Source: Drosophila persimilis (taxonomy: Eukaryota; Arthropoda; Insecta; Diptera; Drosophilidae). From it: a DNA stretch of 64,000 nucleotides. The translations under genes were made by a program, and so were the position numbers. Of the stretch, positions 22,918 through 33,809 are shown in pieces; within the stretch, counting starts at the first letter, position 1, and each line of letters begins with the position of its first letter. The notes under the pieces are model-generated. The model saw nothing but the letters and a program-made list of their open reading frames with translations, was not told where the DNA came from and did no database searches. Location: NCBI RefSeq assembly GCF_003286085.1, contig NW_020825321.1, positions 2,232,001-2,296,000 of the forward strand, given 5' to 3'.

Positions 22918-23438
22918 GCGGTGGACTTGTCGTGTGTTAGTAGTTTTTCAAGTAGTTCGTTAAATCAAATTCGAAGGTTTAACGTAACATTTGTCGAAAA
23001 GTAGCGAACCAAAGATCGTTGTGGCCGACCGCAGTTCTAGCGACCCGCTATTCGTTTTCGCTTCTCTTTCGCCGTCTCCTTTGTTGCTGCGCAGCGCACT
23101 GTCAAGACCGGCTGCATAGAGTTCCAAGCGTGGTCCGTCAGTTTTCTTTGCCTCCTCTTTCCTTATTTTGCTTCAGCCACCTCTCGTGACCGGCTGCACA
23201 TATATCTCTCTCGAATTCGAACTCGAAACAGTGCAAAACATCTTGGTCGTTTGTTAAGCTTTTAAGCGTTTTTAATAACTGTTGCAATTTGATTTTAATG
23301 AAAGTCGAGAGGCTGTTTATAAGTCACAATTTATTTGCATATGTAAACCAACTTATCGCGTATGTACATTTGGGGATGATTGGGCGAACGATTGATGCGA
23401 GGATGTTAATCTAATAGCTGCGACGATTAGCTCAAGAC

Positions 23439-23724
23439 TGCCCATGCAAGGGCTGACGGGCCAAATTGCCGGGCCCTATGCAGCAAGCTTATACGCGAGC
23501 GAGAGCGTATGATAGCCCAAGAGCGTTAGAGCTGCTCGGGGACGCTGTTAAGCCGAGTACGAGAGATTGCGACATAAGGAGACGAAAGAATTCCGCTGCA
23601 TGCGCATATGCGGTATTAAATGATCTTTGCAGTGAGGGCATTGGAAACGACAACACCAAAATGCATTTCCTTTGGGCCGCACCACTGGCAATAATTTAAA
23701 GTATTTAAGCTGCTTGACCCGACA
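23439..23724 (-). repeat. element F 3' LTR
   Basis: Shares the block ggctgacgggcc...gtatttaagctgcttg with 28940-29216. Minus strand start TGTCGGGTCAAGC, preceded by the polypurine tract ccaacggggggagta. Confidence 0.8.
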
Positions 23725-25495
23725 TACTCCCCCCGTTGGAAGCCTGACTTTCAACAGCATCTTTAAGGGGCAGCAGGCACAGCTTGTTGACGGCGCGCTT
23801 GGTGATTCCAGATGACGTCTTCAGCACAGCAACTCGGGAAACGCCATCTCGTCCAGGCAAAAGCTCGACCACTCTCGCCAGTGGCCACTTCATGGGAGGA
23901 AGATTCTCATCCTTGACAAGAACCAAATCTGCGACTGCTAAACTAGGCTTCACAGTGCACCACTTGATCTTTGCTTCAGTGACGTGATGTACTCTTCCTT
24001 CCACCGGGACCAGAAGAGCTGCTGCAGGTACGAAACGCGCTGCCAGCCGTCTAGGCAATCGAAGTTTAGCTGCGTGAAGTCAGGCTCAGCGAACGAAGCA
24101 GGAGGGCCACCATTCAAAAAATGCGCTGGAGTTAGAACATCTAGATCGGCAGGGCTCTCTGAAATTGAAACTAAAGGTCTTGAACATCACTGCCGTGATG
24201 TGGCACAACAGCGTCCGCAGCTCGTCCAAATCCAAGAACCGGGTTGCCCATCGCAGGGTAGAAGTGGTACTTGGCCGTCTTCACTTTCGTCTGGTACATT
24301 TGAAGCGCTTTAGTCCATGTAGAAAAGCAACTGTGGATAAGTCCTTTATAAGCTCCAGATGAACAGCCTTGGTAGCGAGACAAATGAAGACGCAGACGTA
24401 GCACTTGATTGGAGCCTTGTTGCGTGCCTCCGGTTTGTAGAAAAACGGCCCACAGAAGTCCACGCCTGTGATCTCAAAGGCATGAGAACCATCGAGCCGC
24501 TCCTTTGGAAGATCCGCCTTAATATGCTCCAAAACCCTGGGCTTCAGTCGAAAGCATCTTACGCACTTGTTTACTGCCTTGTTTACCGTCTTCTTCCCCC
24601 CAATAGGCCAATATTGGGATCGAATTAGTCCAAGCAAAGCTCGAGGACCAGCGTGCCGATTCCGCTCATGAAAATGGGAGATTATTGCAAGAGTCAGTGG
24701 ATGGCTGCTGGGCAAGATGATGGGATGACGGCCATCAAAATCCAACGAAGAGTTTTTCAATCGACCATCTACCCTGAGAAGTCCAAACTGATCCATGAAT
24801 GGCGATAACGATGCGATTGAGCTCGATGAGGAGACTGCTCCCCTTGCCCGCAGTGACTTCATGTCCTCCCATAGCAATACCTGGGTTCCAAGTTCAATGT
24901 CTGAGACAGTGAGTCCGGGGCGCCGAATTCGGTTGCAAAACTTGTGAATGTATCCGAAAACGCGTTGAAAAGAAGCAAATGAATTCGCATACTTGGAATC
25001 AGCAATAATGTCCATGTAGGGCGATTTAACCAGAAGAGCCTTCCGACGAAGTTCAAGGGCTGGCTTATCAGGTAGCACAGTGGGTGGCCAGTCATCTGAG
25101 GAGCCGCAAAGAAATGGAGGACCATGAGCCCAAAGAGGTAACTCATTCAGCTCATTCGGATGAGCCACTCGAGACAGAATGTCGGCTGGGTTTAAAGCTG
25201 TGGGAACATAGCGCCATTCCATTTTTTCGGTCATTTCCTGAATCGTTGACACTCTATTTGCAACAAAAATATTAAATCTTGACGGCTCGTCCCGAATCCA
25301 AGAGAGCGCAACGGCAGAATCACACCAACAGTAACACCTTCCCTTGAAGACATTCATTCTAGCTATCTCAGATATGAGCCTAGCCAGCAACTCCGCTCCA
25401 CAAAGCTCCAACTTTGGTACTGTAAGTGTTTTCAAAGGAGCCACACGAGATTTGACACAAAGTAAGTGACTGCTGGAATGCTGATCCTTGGACAC
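23725..25495 (-). pseudogene. element F RNase H and integrase
   Basis: The RNase H end (VPKLELCGAELLARL, SAVALSWI, NPADILSR) is followed by the integrase N-terminal zinc region (HFHERNRHAGPRALLG, CVRCFRLKP) and core start (GVDFCGPFF, ATKAVHLEL) in one frame down to 24281. The central core with the second catalytic Asp is deleted: sequence jumps from LKRF to a frame reading VKTAKYHFY. The C-terminal domain (LVLVKDENLPPMKWPL, about 23860-23930) survives in another frame. Integration activity is lost. Confidence 0.8.
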
Positions 25496-27495
25496 GACAT
25501 AAATGCATGCACCATAAGCCTCGATGCTGGCATCGCAAAGTCTGGAAGGAGTACAAGCCGAGGAAATTCAAGTCGACGAATCTGACCAAAACTGGTGCAT
25601 ATTTCCTGCCACTCGGTGTTCAGTGCGACTGGAAGGCTTTCATCCCAGTACAACTTCTCTTGGCACAAACGCTGGAGAAAGATTTTGAGTTTAGTAATTA
25701 CGGGACCAGCTAGTCCGAGAGGATCGTAGAATCGCGCTATGGATGACAAAACAGAGCGCCTGCAGGAATTCAAAGAAGATTGAAGTGCCGAGAACGAAAA
25801 TAATAGTAGATCAGAAACCGGATCCCACGCAAGTCCTAAAGTTTTAGTCACATGGCTGCCATCGTCGAACTTCAAAAATGTTTCCTTGTCCTCTTCCGGA
25901 ACTCCATCCAGCACAGCAGGGACGTTCGAACACCATTTCCTCAATCTGAACTGACCTCTAGAAAAAATTCCAGTAGTTTGCTCCCGAATTCGGATAGCCT
26001 CCTCCTGAGAGCTGGCTCCAGATATCAAGTCATCCACGTAGAAGTCACGGCGAAGGATTTCAGCTCCAACTGGAAACGCCATCTGCTCGTCCATTGCCAA
26101 CTGATGCATCGCTCGCACAGATAAATAGGAGGCAGGCTTCGTCCCATAAGTAACGGTGTCCAATTGAAACACACGCAAGTCTTCTTCCCTGGAGTTTCTC
26201 CACAGAATACACTGCAAGTTGCTATCCTCGGTCGAGACTCTTACACAACGATACATCTTACAGATATCTTCCGTAACCGCAACGGCGTATGACCGAAATC
26301 GAGCAAGAATATGAAACAGTTTGGGTTGGATTACGGGACTAGCCATTAAAACGTCGTTCAGGGAATATCCAGATGAAGTTGAAGCGGATCTATCAAAAAC
26401 GACGCGAAGCTTGGTCGTAGAACTATCTTCCTTCATGACGCAATGGTAAGGCAAAAAATATCGGCAGTTGCTGATTGCCTGGGTAGGAACCTGAGACATA
26501 TGGCCTAAATCAAGGTACTCCTTTATAAATGCTGCATACTGAGATTTAACATCAGGGCGACGATCTAACTTTCTCTCAAGGGTCAGGAATCTACGAAGCG
26601 CTTGATTGTAAGATTCTCCAAGGAGATCCAAATTATATTTTGCTGGCAGCCGAACACAATAATCGCCTTTATGTAGTCGACGGAAATGCTGCACAAAGTG
26701 TGCTTCACAATCTAGCTCTTCTTTGGTAGACTTTATTATTGGTTCGATGCAATTTTCTACCTCCCAAAACCTCCGAAGAAGCACCTTAAGCCGATCCTCT
26801 GGACTATTATCATCAGCAGCTACGGCCCGAGCTCGAGAGACCATCAACGAGGAACCTTTTAAACGCGAACAACTTCCAGACACGACCCATCCCAAGCGCG
26901 TAGAGGCTACAATGGCAGTGATGAGAGTTGGGTAATCCGATGAGCGAGAGTGCAGGCTAACGTTGACCGAAAATCCATCCGTGACGAAGCTAGAGTCGCT
27001 TATTCCCGAGACTGCAGTCGATGATTTCATTTTTCGAAGCTGAAGCTGATTCGCTAAACGAGAAGTTATTAGATGCAACTGGGAGCCGAAATCCAGCAAC
27101 GGTCGGCAGGGAACTAAAACTCCGGAACGATTTTTGACTAAGACTGTGGCCGTGGCAAGTAGAACAACACCATTCCTTAGATCTTGGGCAATAAGGGCAG
27201 ACGAGGTAGCCGCTGAAGTAGAGGGCTCAGTGGTATGCTCAGACGGCGTAGACTCAGATAGTGCAGACTGAAATGGAGTATACGGCGCTGATTTCCCTTG
27301 GACTGCGGTATCTTCAGGGCTACCAAAATGAAGGAGGGTATGGTGTCTACCCCCGCAGGTGCGACAGTTGCTCGAGGTGCACTGAATTAATCGATGCCCT
27401 GTTCTTAGACAACTAGAGCCGCTTGGCTTCTTTATGGCGATTTGTGGGGGACAGTGCCTTAAACTTCTGACCGTGCTGGAACTCGTGAGCACCAT
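25432..27495 (-). pseudogene. element F knuckle, protease and RT
   Basis: An open stretch of 687 codons. It starts within the last knuckle region (CRTCGGRHHTLLHF) and goes into a protease with active site PLLDFGSQ where BEL proteases have D-S/T-G/A; the second residue is changed and about 100 residues of the protease after IVAST are deleted in frame. The RT is complete by eye: STTKLRVVFDRS, VTEDICKMYRCV and catalytic YVDD (26029-26040). So RT could fold but the protease is probably dead. Overlap with the RNase H frame at 25432-25495 shows a frameshift. Confidence 0.8.
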
Positions 27496-27499
27496 CGTT

Positions 27500-28573
27500 T
27501 CACAGCGCGCAGCGTGCTACGGATTGGTTCATTGTAACCAATGTGGACCTAGAATTATTATGCTTTCTACTTCTGCCCACCTGACTGCTCGACGCATAGC
27601 TTGCCATAGAAAAGTCCATCGTCTCCAATGATCTGCATCGCTGCTCCAAGAACGAGGCAATAGATTCCCACGTCGGAATTAAGTTTGCGAATGCGGGGTC
27701 GTTGAATCGTTCCTCCCACTTCTCTTGGCTCGGTGGATCCAGTTTTCGGAGAAGTTCCTGCACGACGATGCATCCTGCGATCTGCTCAGTGGTGCCCAAA
27801 CCCTGGAGCGCGCGCATATGTGAATTGAACTTGTCTGAAAGCTCCCGAAGCATGACTACTGACCCAGGTTCCACAGCCTGGAGCGCCAAGATCTCATTGA
27901 TGTGTGCCTGAAAGACCAATCGCCGATTATTGAATCTGTTTTCCAACAAATCTAATGCCACAGCATAATTGCCATCTGAGATTTCTAGCGACCGAACAGT
28001 CGCCAATGCCGAATCCCGCAGACAGGAACGCAAATGCTGGAGCTTTTCTATGTTTGTTAAGTCCGGATGGCTGTCGATGATGGTGGCAAGCATTGAATAA
28101 AATTCCGTCCAGTTCGCATACCCGCCGCTAAACGTCGGCAATTGTATAGGAGGCAGGGATGGTACTTGTCTACGGTGAGGTAGAAATTGCGAGCCGGCAA
28201 ACTCAACCGTAGTGTTTCCTCCAGCCGAGGTAGAATGAAACGGCATGCGGCCGCTACTCTTAGCCATTTCCCTCATATTCACCGCCTTCAGCGAGCTGGC
28301 AAGTGACTCAAAAATGTCACACAGACCACTGTGAATTTCGCTTCGATCCAATTCCTCAAGCTCGCCGTGAAACATCTCAAATTTGCCGATCAACTTCTCG
28401 ACTTGCTCTTGCTTTACCACGAGCATGTAGTAGTCACAGTCCGACGACTCATTCTGCCAAGCGGTAGCTAACCTTTTCATTTTCTCGCAGAATTCCGTTG
28501 ACTTAAGCTTCAAAAAAGACACCCTGTTTTGCTCACTGGTCATTGGAATTTCGTTAGCAGCATTAATTTCCAT
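27500..28573 (-). pseudogene. element F gag
   Basis: I chose the ATG at 28573 (MEINAANEIPMTSEQ) because the open frame upstream of it is leader. The BEL gag core is intact: LPPIQLPTFSGGYANWTEFY, LQHLRSCLRDSALATVRSLE, then LSDKFNSHMRALQGL and WESIASFLEQRC. The frame ends at 27500, before the zinc knuckles; only a degenerate part of them appears in the next frame, so a frameshift or small deletion has uncoupled them. Confidence 0.8.
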
Positions 28574-28918
28574 GGTAGCGGCAACGTTAGCAGAAAGACC
28601 AACGTCTCTAGCGGGAAGATGATCGCAAAGAGTAACACGAGCAATAGACGACAAGAACCAGCCCAGCAAGCGAACAGCTATGTACGAACTGTATATACAA
28701 AGGCGACCGGTGTAAGAAACGTTTCTTGCGGTAAGATGACCGAAAAGAGATGCGCAAGCCAACAGCTACGTGCACCTCCGAATATGCAGGGGAGGCCGGT
28801 GTACATTTATATGTATGGATAACTTATGTGGTCGATGACACTGGTTGAGATGGAAATTAGTTTAGATCTTTGAGTGCTAAATTAGTTTGTGATTGCACTG
28901 ATGGATAATTTATTGCAC

Positions 28919-28937
28919 AATCACGTCGGGGTCACCA
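28919..28937 (-). promoter_or_regulatory. primer-binding site (tRNA-Trp) of element F
   Basis: Minus strand TGGTGACCCCGACGTGATT, two bases inside the 5' LTR. All 19 bases are complementary to the tRNA-Trp 3' end as I remember it. Confidence 0.8.
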
Positions 28938-28939
28938 AC

Positions 28940-29220
28940 TGTTAAGCTAGGGCTGACGGGCCAATCTGCCGGGCCCTATGCAGCAAGCTTATACGCGAGC
29001 GAGAGCGTATGATAGCCCAAGAGCGTTAGAGCTGCTCGGGGACGCTGTTAAGCCGAGTACGAGAGATTGCGACATAAGGAGACGAAAGAATTCCGCTGCA
29101 TGCGCATATGCGGTAGCAAATGATCTTTGCAGTGGGGGCATTGGAAACGACAACACCAAAATGCATTTCCTTTGGGCCGTACCACTGGCAATAATTTAAA
29201 ATATTTAAGCTGCTTGTGCA
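28940..29220 (-). repeat. element F 5' LTR
   Basis: Starts tgttaagctagggctgacgg on this strand. The far end (tgcttgtgca) lacks the gacccga of the other LTR, so the termini differ slightly; the outer limit is uncertain by a few bases. Confidence 0.75.
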
Positions 29221-29263
29221 TAACTGTTGGTTCTTTTCCGGTCGTCGCTTCGTTGCGTTACCG

Positions 29264-30090
29264 GCTTCTATCGAGAAGTTACAGCATTTGCGGTCTTGTT
29301 TAAGCGGATCGGCGTTGGACACCATTAATTCGTTGCAGATGAGCGAGGCTATTACAATACCGCATTAGATATTCTCAAAAATCGATTTGCTAATAAAAGT
29401 CTCATTCTACAGACACACATTAGAGAAATATGTGGGGACTCATCTGTTGTTTCGCTGCGGGCTTTTACTGACGCCACCACATCACATCTTCGCGCGTTGG
29501 ATGCGCTGGCAACTAAGGAGGAAATAGCTGATTGCATCATCGTCCACGCGCTCTGGAAGAATTTGAACAGGCAGACTCAAGTTAAGTGGGAAGCAGCGTC
29601 GTCGAATCAGGATCTTCCATACTGGGAGAAATTATCTGCCTTTCTGGAACAAAGATGTCGTTTCCTTGAAGGAATTCACCACTCCATGCAAGGGCAAGAT
29701 GGTCAGGTTGGTAAGTCAGGGAAAACCGTGAGTACGCATCATCGAAAATCGTTTGTAGCATCGTGCGCTCCTGTTTTCTGTGTGTTCTGTGAGTGCACGA
29801 ACCATATGATTGCCAATTGTCAACGGTTCAAAACTCTATCGCCGAATGATCGTCACAAGGAAGCAAAGAGGCTCTTGTTATGCGTCAATTGCCTACGAAA
29901 GGGTCATCACTTGAAAGATTGTAAGTCAGGTCCCTGCCGTACTTGCCAATCGAAGCACCACACTCTTCTTCATTTCCTTTGTCCAACAGAGCCCGTCCAT
30001 ACTTTTTCTTCAATTGAGCATAAAATTCAAATCATACCGCCATGGTTGCATTGTCGCCCTCCTCGACGCAAGCTCATATATCCCAGCGTC
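29264..30090 (+). pseudogene. element E gag, C-terminal half
   Basis: BEL gag without its N-terminal half. It reads ALDILKNRFANKSLI, then LRAFTDATTSHLRALDAL, YWEKLSAFLEQRC and two zinc knuckles CVFCECTNHMIANC and CVNCLRKGHHLKDC, plus CRTCQSKHHTLLHF. The missing N-terminal half was probably lost when element F came in. A frameshift near 30010-30040 precedes the protease. Confidence 0.8.
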
Positions 30091-31399
30091 CGTCTGGGAT
30101 ACGCAAGCCTGTTCTATTAGCCACCGTCGTCGTTCTCTTAAAAAACAGCGCTGGAACTTTCATGCCATGTCGCGCATTGTTGGACTCGGGCTCGCAATTG
30201 CATTTCGTAACTACTCGTCTAGCTAATCAACTATAAGGGCTCGCGCACACTGTAGCTGAAAGCGGAGCTGAAATCAAAGCTGAAAGCTCAGCTGATCTGA
30301 GAGCTTTTCTCAGGCAGAATCAGCTTGCAGGTGCGTACATTGTCGGCTGATCTGATTGCTGAAAGCTGAAAACCACTGCCTCCCTTTGTCTATCTCCTTA
30401 AGTGGCATCAATAGATATCATTATAATTATTATTATTATATTGTTAATGAATTATTACTTCACAGCACGTACAGTAGCCAGACGGAAGTTTTCTTCGTTT
30501 TTTTTTTTTTTTTAAATTACGTGTTTTTTAACCACATTTCCGTTGAGTTTGTATTCGTATTACTTTTTTTTTACGAATTATTACATTTTTACATTACATT
30601 GGTAATGGTAAATAATAAAACTTTTTTGCCCAATTTATCGCCTTCCAGAAATTATAGAAATAAAACTATTATTCAAATATTTTTAATAGTCCCGCTTATT
30701 CCCCAGCGCTGGGTTAACCGTAATTTTGCTTAAAAATGTTTTGCAGCCCATTTTCGATCACTTATGAACCAATAAACTTGAACAAAATCAGCAATCAGCT
30801 TGCTGAAAAAACAAACATGCTTGATCGATCAAACTAAGCTGAGCTGATTTCAGCGAGCTTTTTCAGCTTTCAGCTCAGCTCAGTCTGCAATGTGCGCACT
30901 TGCACCGGTGCAGTGTGTTTGTTTTTTCAGAGCTTATAAATCAGCTATCAGCTCCGCTTTCAGCTACAGTGTGCGCGAGCCCTAACTGCGAAAAACCAAG
31001 CTGCTTACTGCAGTCTCTGGCATAGGAGATGCTAGCTTCTCAACTGAAGGTATCTCGGTGGATTTTGTTCTGAAATCGCGGATTTCAGATTTCACCACTA
31101 GCATCGCTGCCGTCGTTGCCCAGAAGATTACGGAGAGTCAACCACGCGTCTCAATTAGCACTGCTAATTGGCCTATACCTTTGAATATCCAGCTTACTGA
31201 CCCTTCGTTCCATAAGCCGCAGAGGATTGATCTGCTCATCGAAGCCGGACTTTTCTTTGAGTTGCTGTATGTGGGACAAATTCAGCTAGCTCCTGGATTA
31301 CCTTTGCTACAGAAGACATATCACGGATGGATTCTATCTGGTGGCTTGCACTCGGCCCCATATCGCAACCATATCTTCGGATGACACCAATCACAGCAC
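30091..31399 (+). pseudogene. element E protease, split by a MITE
   Basis: The protease active site reads CRALLDSGSQLHF (about 30168) and runs to LANQL, where the MITE at 30237-30982 interrupts it. The frame resumes with LRKTKLLTAVSGIGDASF and ends with QRIDLLIEAGLFFELL and GWILSGGL near 31350. The 3-base duplication TAA created by the insertion is read as a stop in the protease frame. A further frameshift follows at about 31380. Confidence 0.8.
30237..30982. mobile_element. PIF/Harbinger-like MITE, 746 bases
   Basis: Perfect terminal inverted repeats of 35 bases starting GGGCTCGCGCACACTGTAGC, flanked by the 3-base duplication TAA (30234-30236 and 30983-30985). No transposase. The interior is AT-rich in the middle and dense in AGCTGA/TCAGCT hexamers towards both ends, giving a longer imperfect palindrome. 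A three-base TWA duplication with GGG-starting TIRs is typical of PIF/Harbinger; the superfamily call is an inference. Confidence 0.8.
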
Positions 31400-32330
31400 T
31401 CGGCTCGATGACTTGGTTCGTACATTTTGAGAAGTGGAGCACATCTTTGAGCCAATCGCTAGGGCAACAAAGGAGGAACTTCGCTGCGAGGAACACTTCG
31501 TTAACCATCACACTCGCTTACCCTCAGGGGAATACTCTGTTCGCTTGCCTATGAAGCGAAGTTTAGAGTCTTTGGGAGATTCCTATTTGCAAGCAAAGCG
31601 TCGCTTGAAAAACTTGGAGCGCAAGTTCGTGCGTAATCCAGCTCCTCATGAAAAATATTCGGCATTCATGAAGGAGTACATGTCCCTCGACCACCATTCA
31701 AGCCAAGCTATTTCACACACTCATCCGTTTTCGCACATCAACTCATTTGGAGACATGATGCGCATTTCTGGTTACGTCCAGAAATTCATCAGTAGGTCGA
31801 AATCACCGGATCTCTCATCTCAGGACCTTCGCAAAGGATCGCACTTGGTATGTCGCATCGTTCAACGGGCCCACCTGTATCCTGAGTACCTTGTTCTGCG
31901 GAAAGGAAACTGCGTAGAGGCTTCCAGCAGAACATCTCGCTCTCGCTGCTTTTTTCGAGCGCGTTATTCCGCGATGCATTTGGTCGGATAATGCCACCAA
32001 TTTTGTGGGCGCAAGGAACGAGCTAGAGGACCTTCGGCGGCTATTTATGAGCGAGAAGCATCGTGCTGAAGTTCATAATCATTGCATCAACAACGGCTTC
32101 GACTGGAGATTCAAGCCGCCTCGCTCGCCGCACTTCGGCGGCTGGTGGGAGGCAGCAGTGAAGACGGCCAAGCAGCATTTCTATCGTACCTTGGGATCGT
32201 CACTTTTTGGTTTCGATGAGCTGCGGACATTGGTTTGCCAAATCGAGGCTGTAATGAATTCTTGTCCTCTTATCTCGATTTCAGAAACCCTGAAAATCTT
32301 TTCGTCCTCACACCCGGACATTTTTTAATT
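31400..32330 (+). pseudogene. element E pol remnant and integrase
   Basis: The pol start after the protease (EPIARATKEELRCEEHFV, ALRRF-like region, HEKYSAFMKEYMSLDH) joins directly to the RNase H-integrase linker (SFGDMMRISGYVQKFI), so the whole RT and RNase H are deleted near 31690. Integrase pieces follow: DNATNFVGARNEL (about 31993) and PPRSPHFGGWWEAAVKTAKQ (about 32116-32175) with the second Asp and the Glu preserved. The frame runs out at 32328, just before the 3' LTR. Confidence 0.8.
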
Positions 32331-32360
32331 GGTCCGCTGTTGGAGTTCCCTGATCCAGAC

Positions 32361-32653
32361 GTTCGGAGCAGCAGCCGTTAAAAGCTCTTAAGTCACGTCT
32401 CTCTTAAGTTTTCTGTTATCACGCTCAGCCTATGTACGCTCTCAGTGCATACACGCACACACCTACATATGTAAAGGCATTACTTGTTATAAGCCACTGC
32501 TTCGACCCTTCCTTCGGACTAGTCGGTCGTTCCTATTCGAGGCAGTCGGTCTGCAGTACTCTTTGTCGCCCAAAACGCCTTACACCTAAATATAAGTTCA
32601 CGGCCTCGACCAAAAAAAAAACACAAACAATATCAAACAATAAACGTCGAATT
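32361..32653 (+). repeat. element E 3' LTR, left part
   Basis: Matches the 5' LTR from gttcagagcagc to cgaattgtaa. It is interrupted by element H; the remaining 79 bases are at 43714-43792. Confidence 0.85.
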
Positions 32654-32658
32654 GTAAG

Positions 32659-33154
32659 TGTTAAGACCTTAAAAGAAAAGTCTAGACATTTGCGAGTTGA
32701 GTTGTAAATTCAAACTAAATTTTATTCTTAAAATCAGAGCCTTATATGTGATTTGACAATAAGGTAGGAGGTACAATTTGGTAGTCTATAATTATCGTTA
32801 GACCTACGCAGAGGATACACTTCACTGAGGGTGTCTATTTGAGTACATGCTTACATTAGTTTTATTTTAGGACCGCATTTGTTAAGTGTTTTCTCCACTT
32901 GTGTTTTGTTGTCGTATTAATGGGTTACAGATCTCTGTTTACACCAGTGCAGTCATAACTTGTCTACTTTATGTGATTTCTTTAGAGTTCGGTGTTGTTA
33001 CATGAGTGAATGGGTACAATAATCTATTTATGTTTAAACATTCTGCAAGGGGCCGAAAGTGGCATTGTATTGACGATAATATGTTCATGTTTGAACATTC
33101 TGCAAGGGGCCGAAAGTGGCATTGTATTGATGATAATATGTTCATGTTTGAACA
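32659..33154 (-). repeat. element H 3' LTR
   Basis: 496 bases; on this strand from tgttaagacc to catgtttgaaca. Contains two 57-base units at its inner edge. Confidence 0.9.
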
Positions 33155-33181
33155 TTCTGCAAAGGGCCGAAAGTGGCATTG
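33041..33181 (-). repeat. 57-base tandem units across the LTR/polypurine-tract boundary
   Basis: Units at 33041-33097 and 33098-33154 lie inside the LTR and a 27-base partial unit at 33155-33181 lies in the internal region. On the minus strand each unit begins with the LTR terminus TGTTCAAACATG and ends with CGGCCCCTTGCAGAA, the position of the polypurine tract. The LTR at 43218-43713 has the same two units; the relative at 44904 has one inside its LTR. Confidence 0.9.
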
Positions 33182-33311
33182 TTTTGTATTTTGATTCTTG
33201 TGAACCTTTTTGTGTACATTTTCTTTATAGCTTTAATTACAAGTACAGATAATCATTTACAGTCAATTACAGTGGGTAGGGAAGTGCTATCGTTTGCAGT
33301 CTTCGTGCTAC

Positions 33312-33617
33312 TTAAATTCTTCTTATGGCATAGATTATTAATATTATCATTATTATGATTCCGATAATCAAGGCCGCATGTCCAGATACATGATGGAACT
33401 TAAGTCGTTTTAAGTCATGATGACCTTCTTTTAACAATTTTATTTCGTTTCTTAACCTATCCATTTCTTCTGTATGGTTAATTAATGGTACTGTTAATGG
33501 ATTCCAAACAATTTTTGGTATTTTGCTTATATTACTTATAGAAAAGGATGAAATTGGCTCGTAGCTTTCTGTTTGAATACTGTGATGAGGTACTAGTATT
33601 TTATCATCGGTTCGCAC
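33312..33617 (-). pseudogene. element H env-like C-terminus
   Basis: About 100 residues that end in a membrane anchor ALIIGIIIMIILIIYAIRRI, preceded by a heptad region EEMDRLRNEIKLLKEGHHD. Position just before the 3' LTR and the anchor-plus-basic end indicate the env of this element. Most of the ectodomain between here and the integrase is missing or unreadable, so only the tail survives. The same tail occurs at 45458-45655. Confidence 0.7.
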
Positions 33618-33809
33618 AGTACAACCATGTATTATTGTTAAAATTCCTTGTTGCGGATTGTTCTTGATGCAATTAGTTCTTGATTTGAGTTACTACATTG
33701 AATTCTAGCATTAGTGTTTACTGGAACTTTGAAGAGCCAACTACCCTGCCTTTCTAATTCGACCCAAAATGATCATGTCTCTGCTATCTTCCTATACACG
33801 CAATTTGAA

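Larger units (their letters stand above)
23439..29220 (-). mobile_element. BEL/Pao element F inserted in element E
   Basis: A 5.8 kb minus-strand BEL element with LTRs of about 281-286 bases, a perfect tRNA-Trp primer site, gag, protease, RT, RNase H and part of integrase; no env. It lies between the leader and the middle of gag of element E. The N-terminal gag of E is missing here and no target-site duplication is visible, so insertion was accompanied or followed by deletion. Confidence 0.8.

Noticed and set aside
33041..33181. Possible CRISPR array
   Set aside because: The 57-base units are head-to-tail without spacers and cross an LTR boundary; the genome is eukaryotic.
33006..33252. Plus-strand frames with a repeated peptide (HSARGRKWHC type)
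   Set aside because: These are translations of the 57-base LTR units of element H, which is transcribed from the other strand; the periodicity is that of the DNA repeat.
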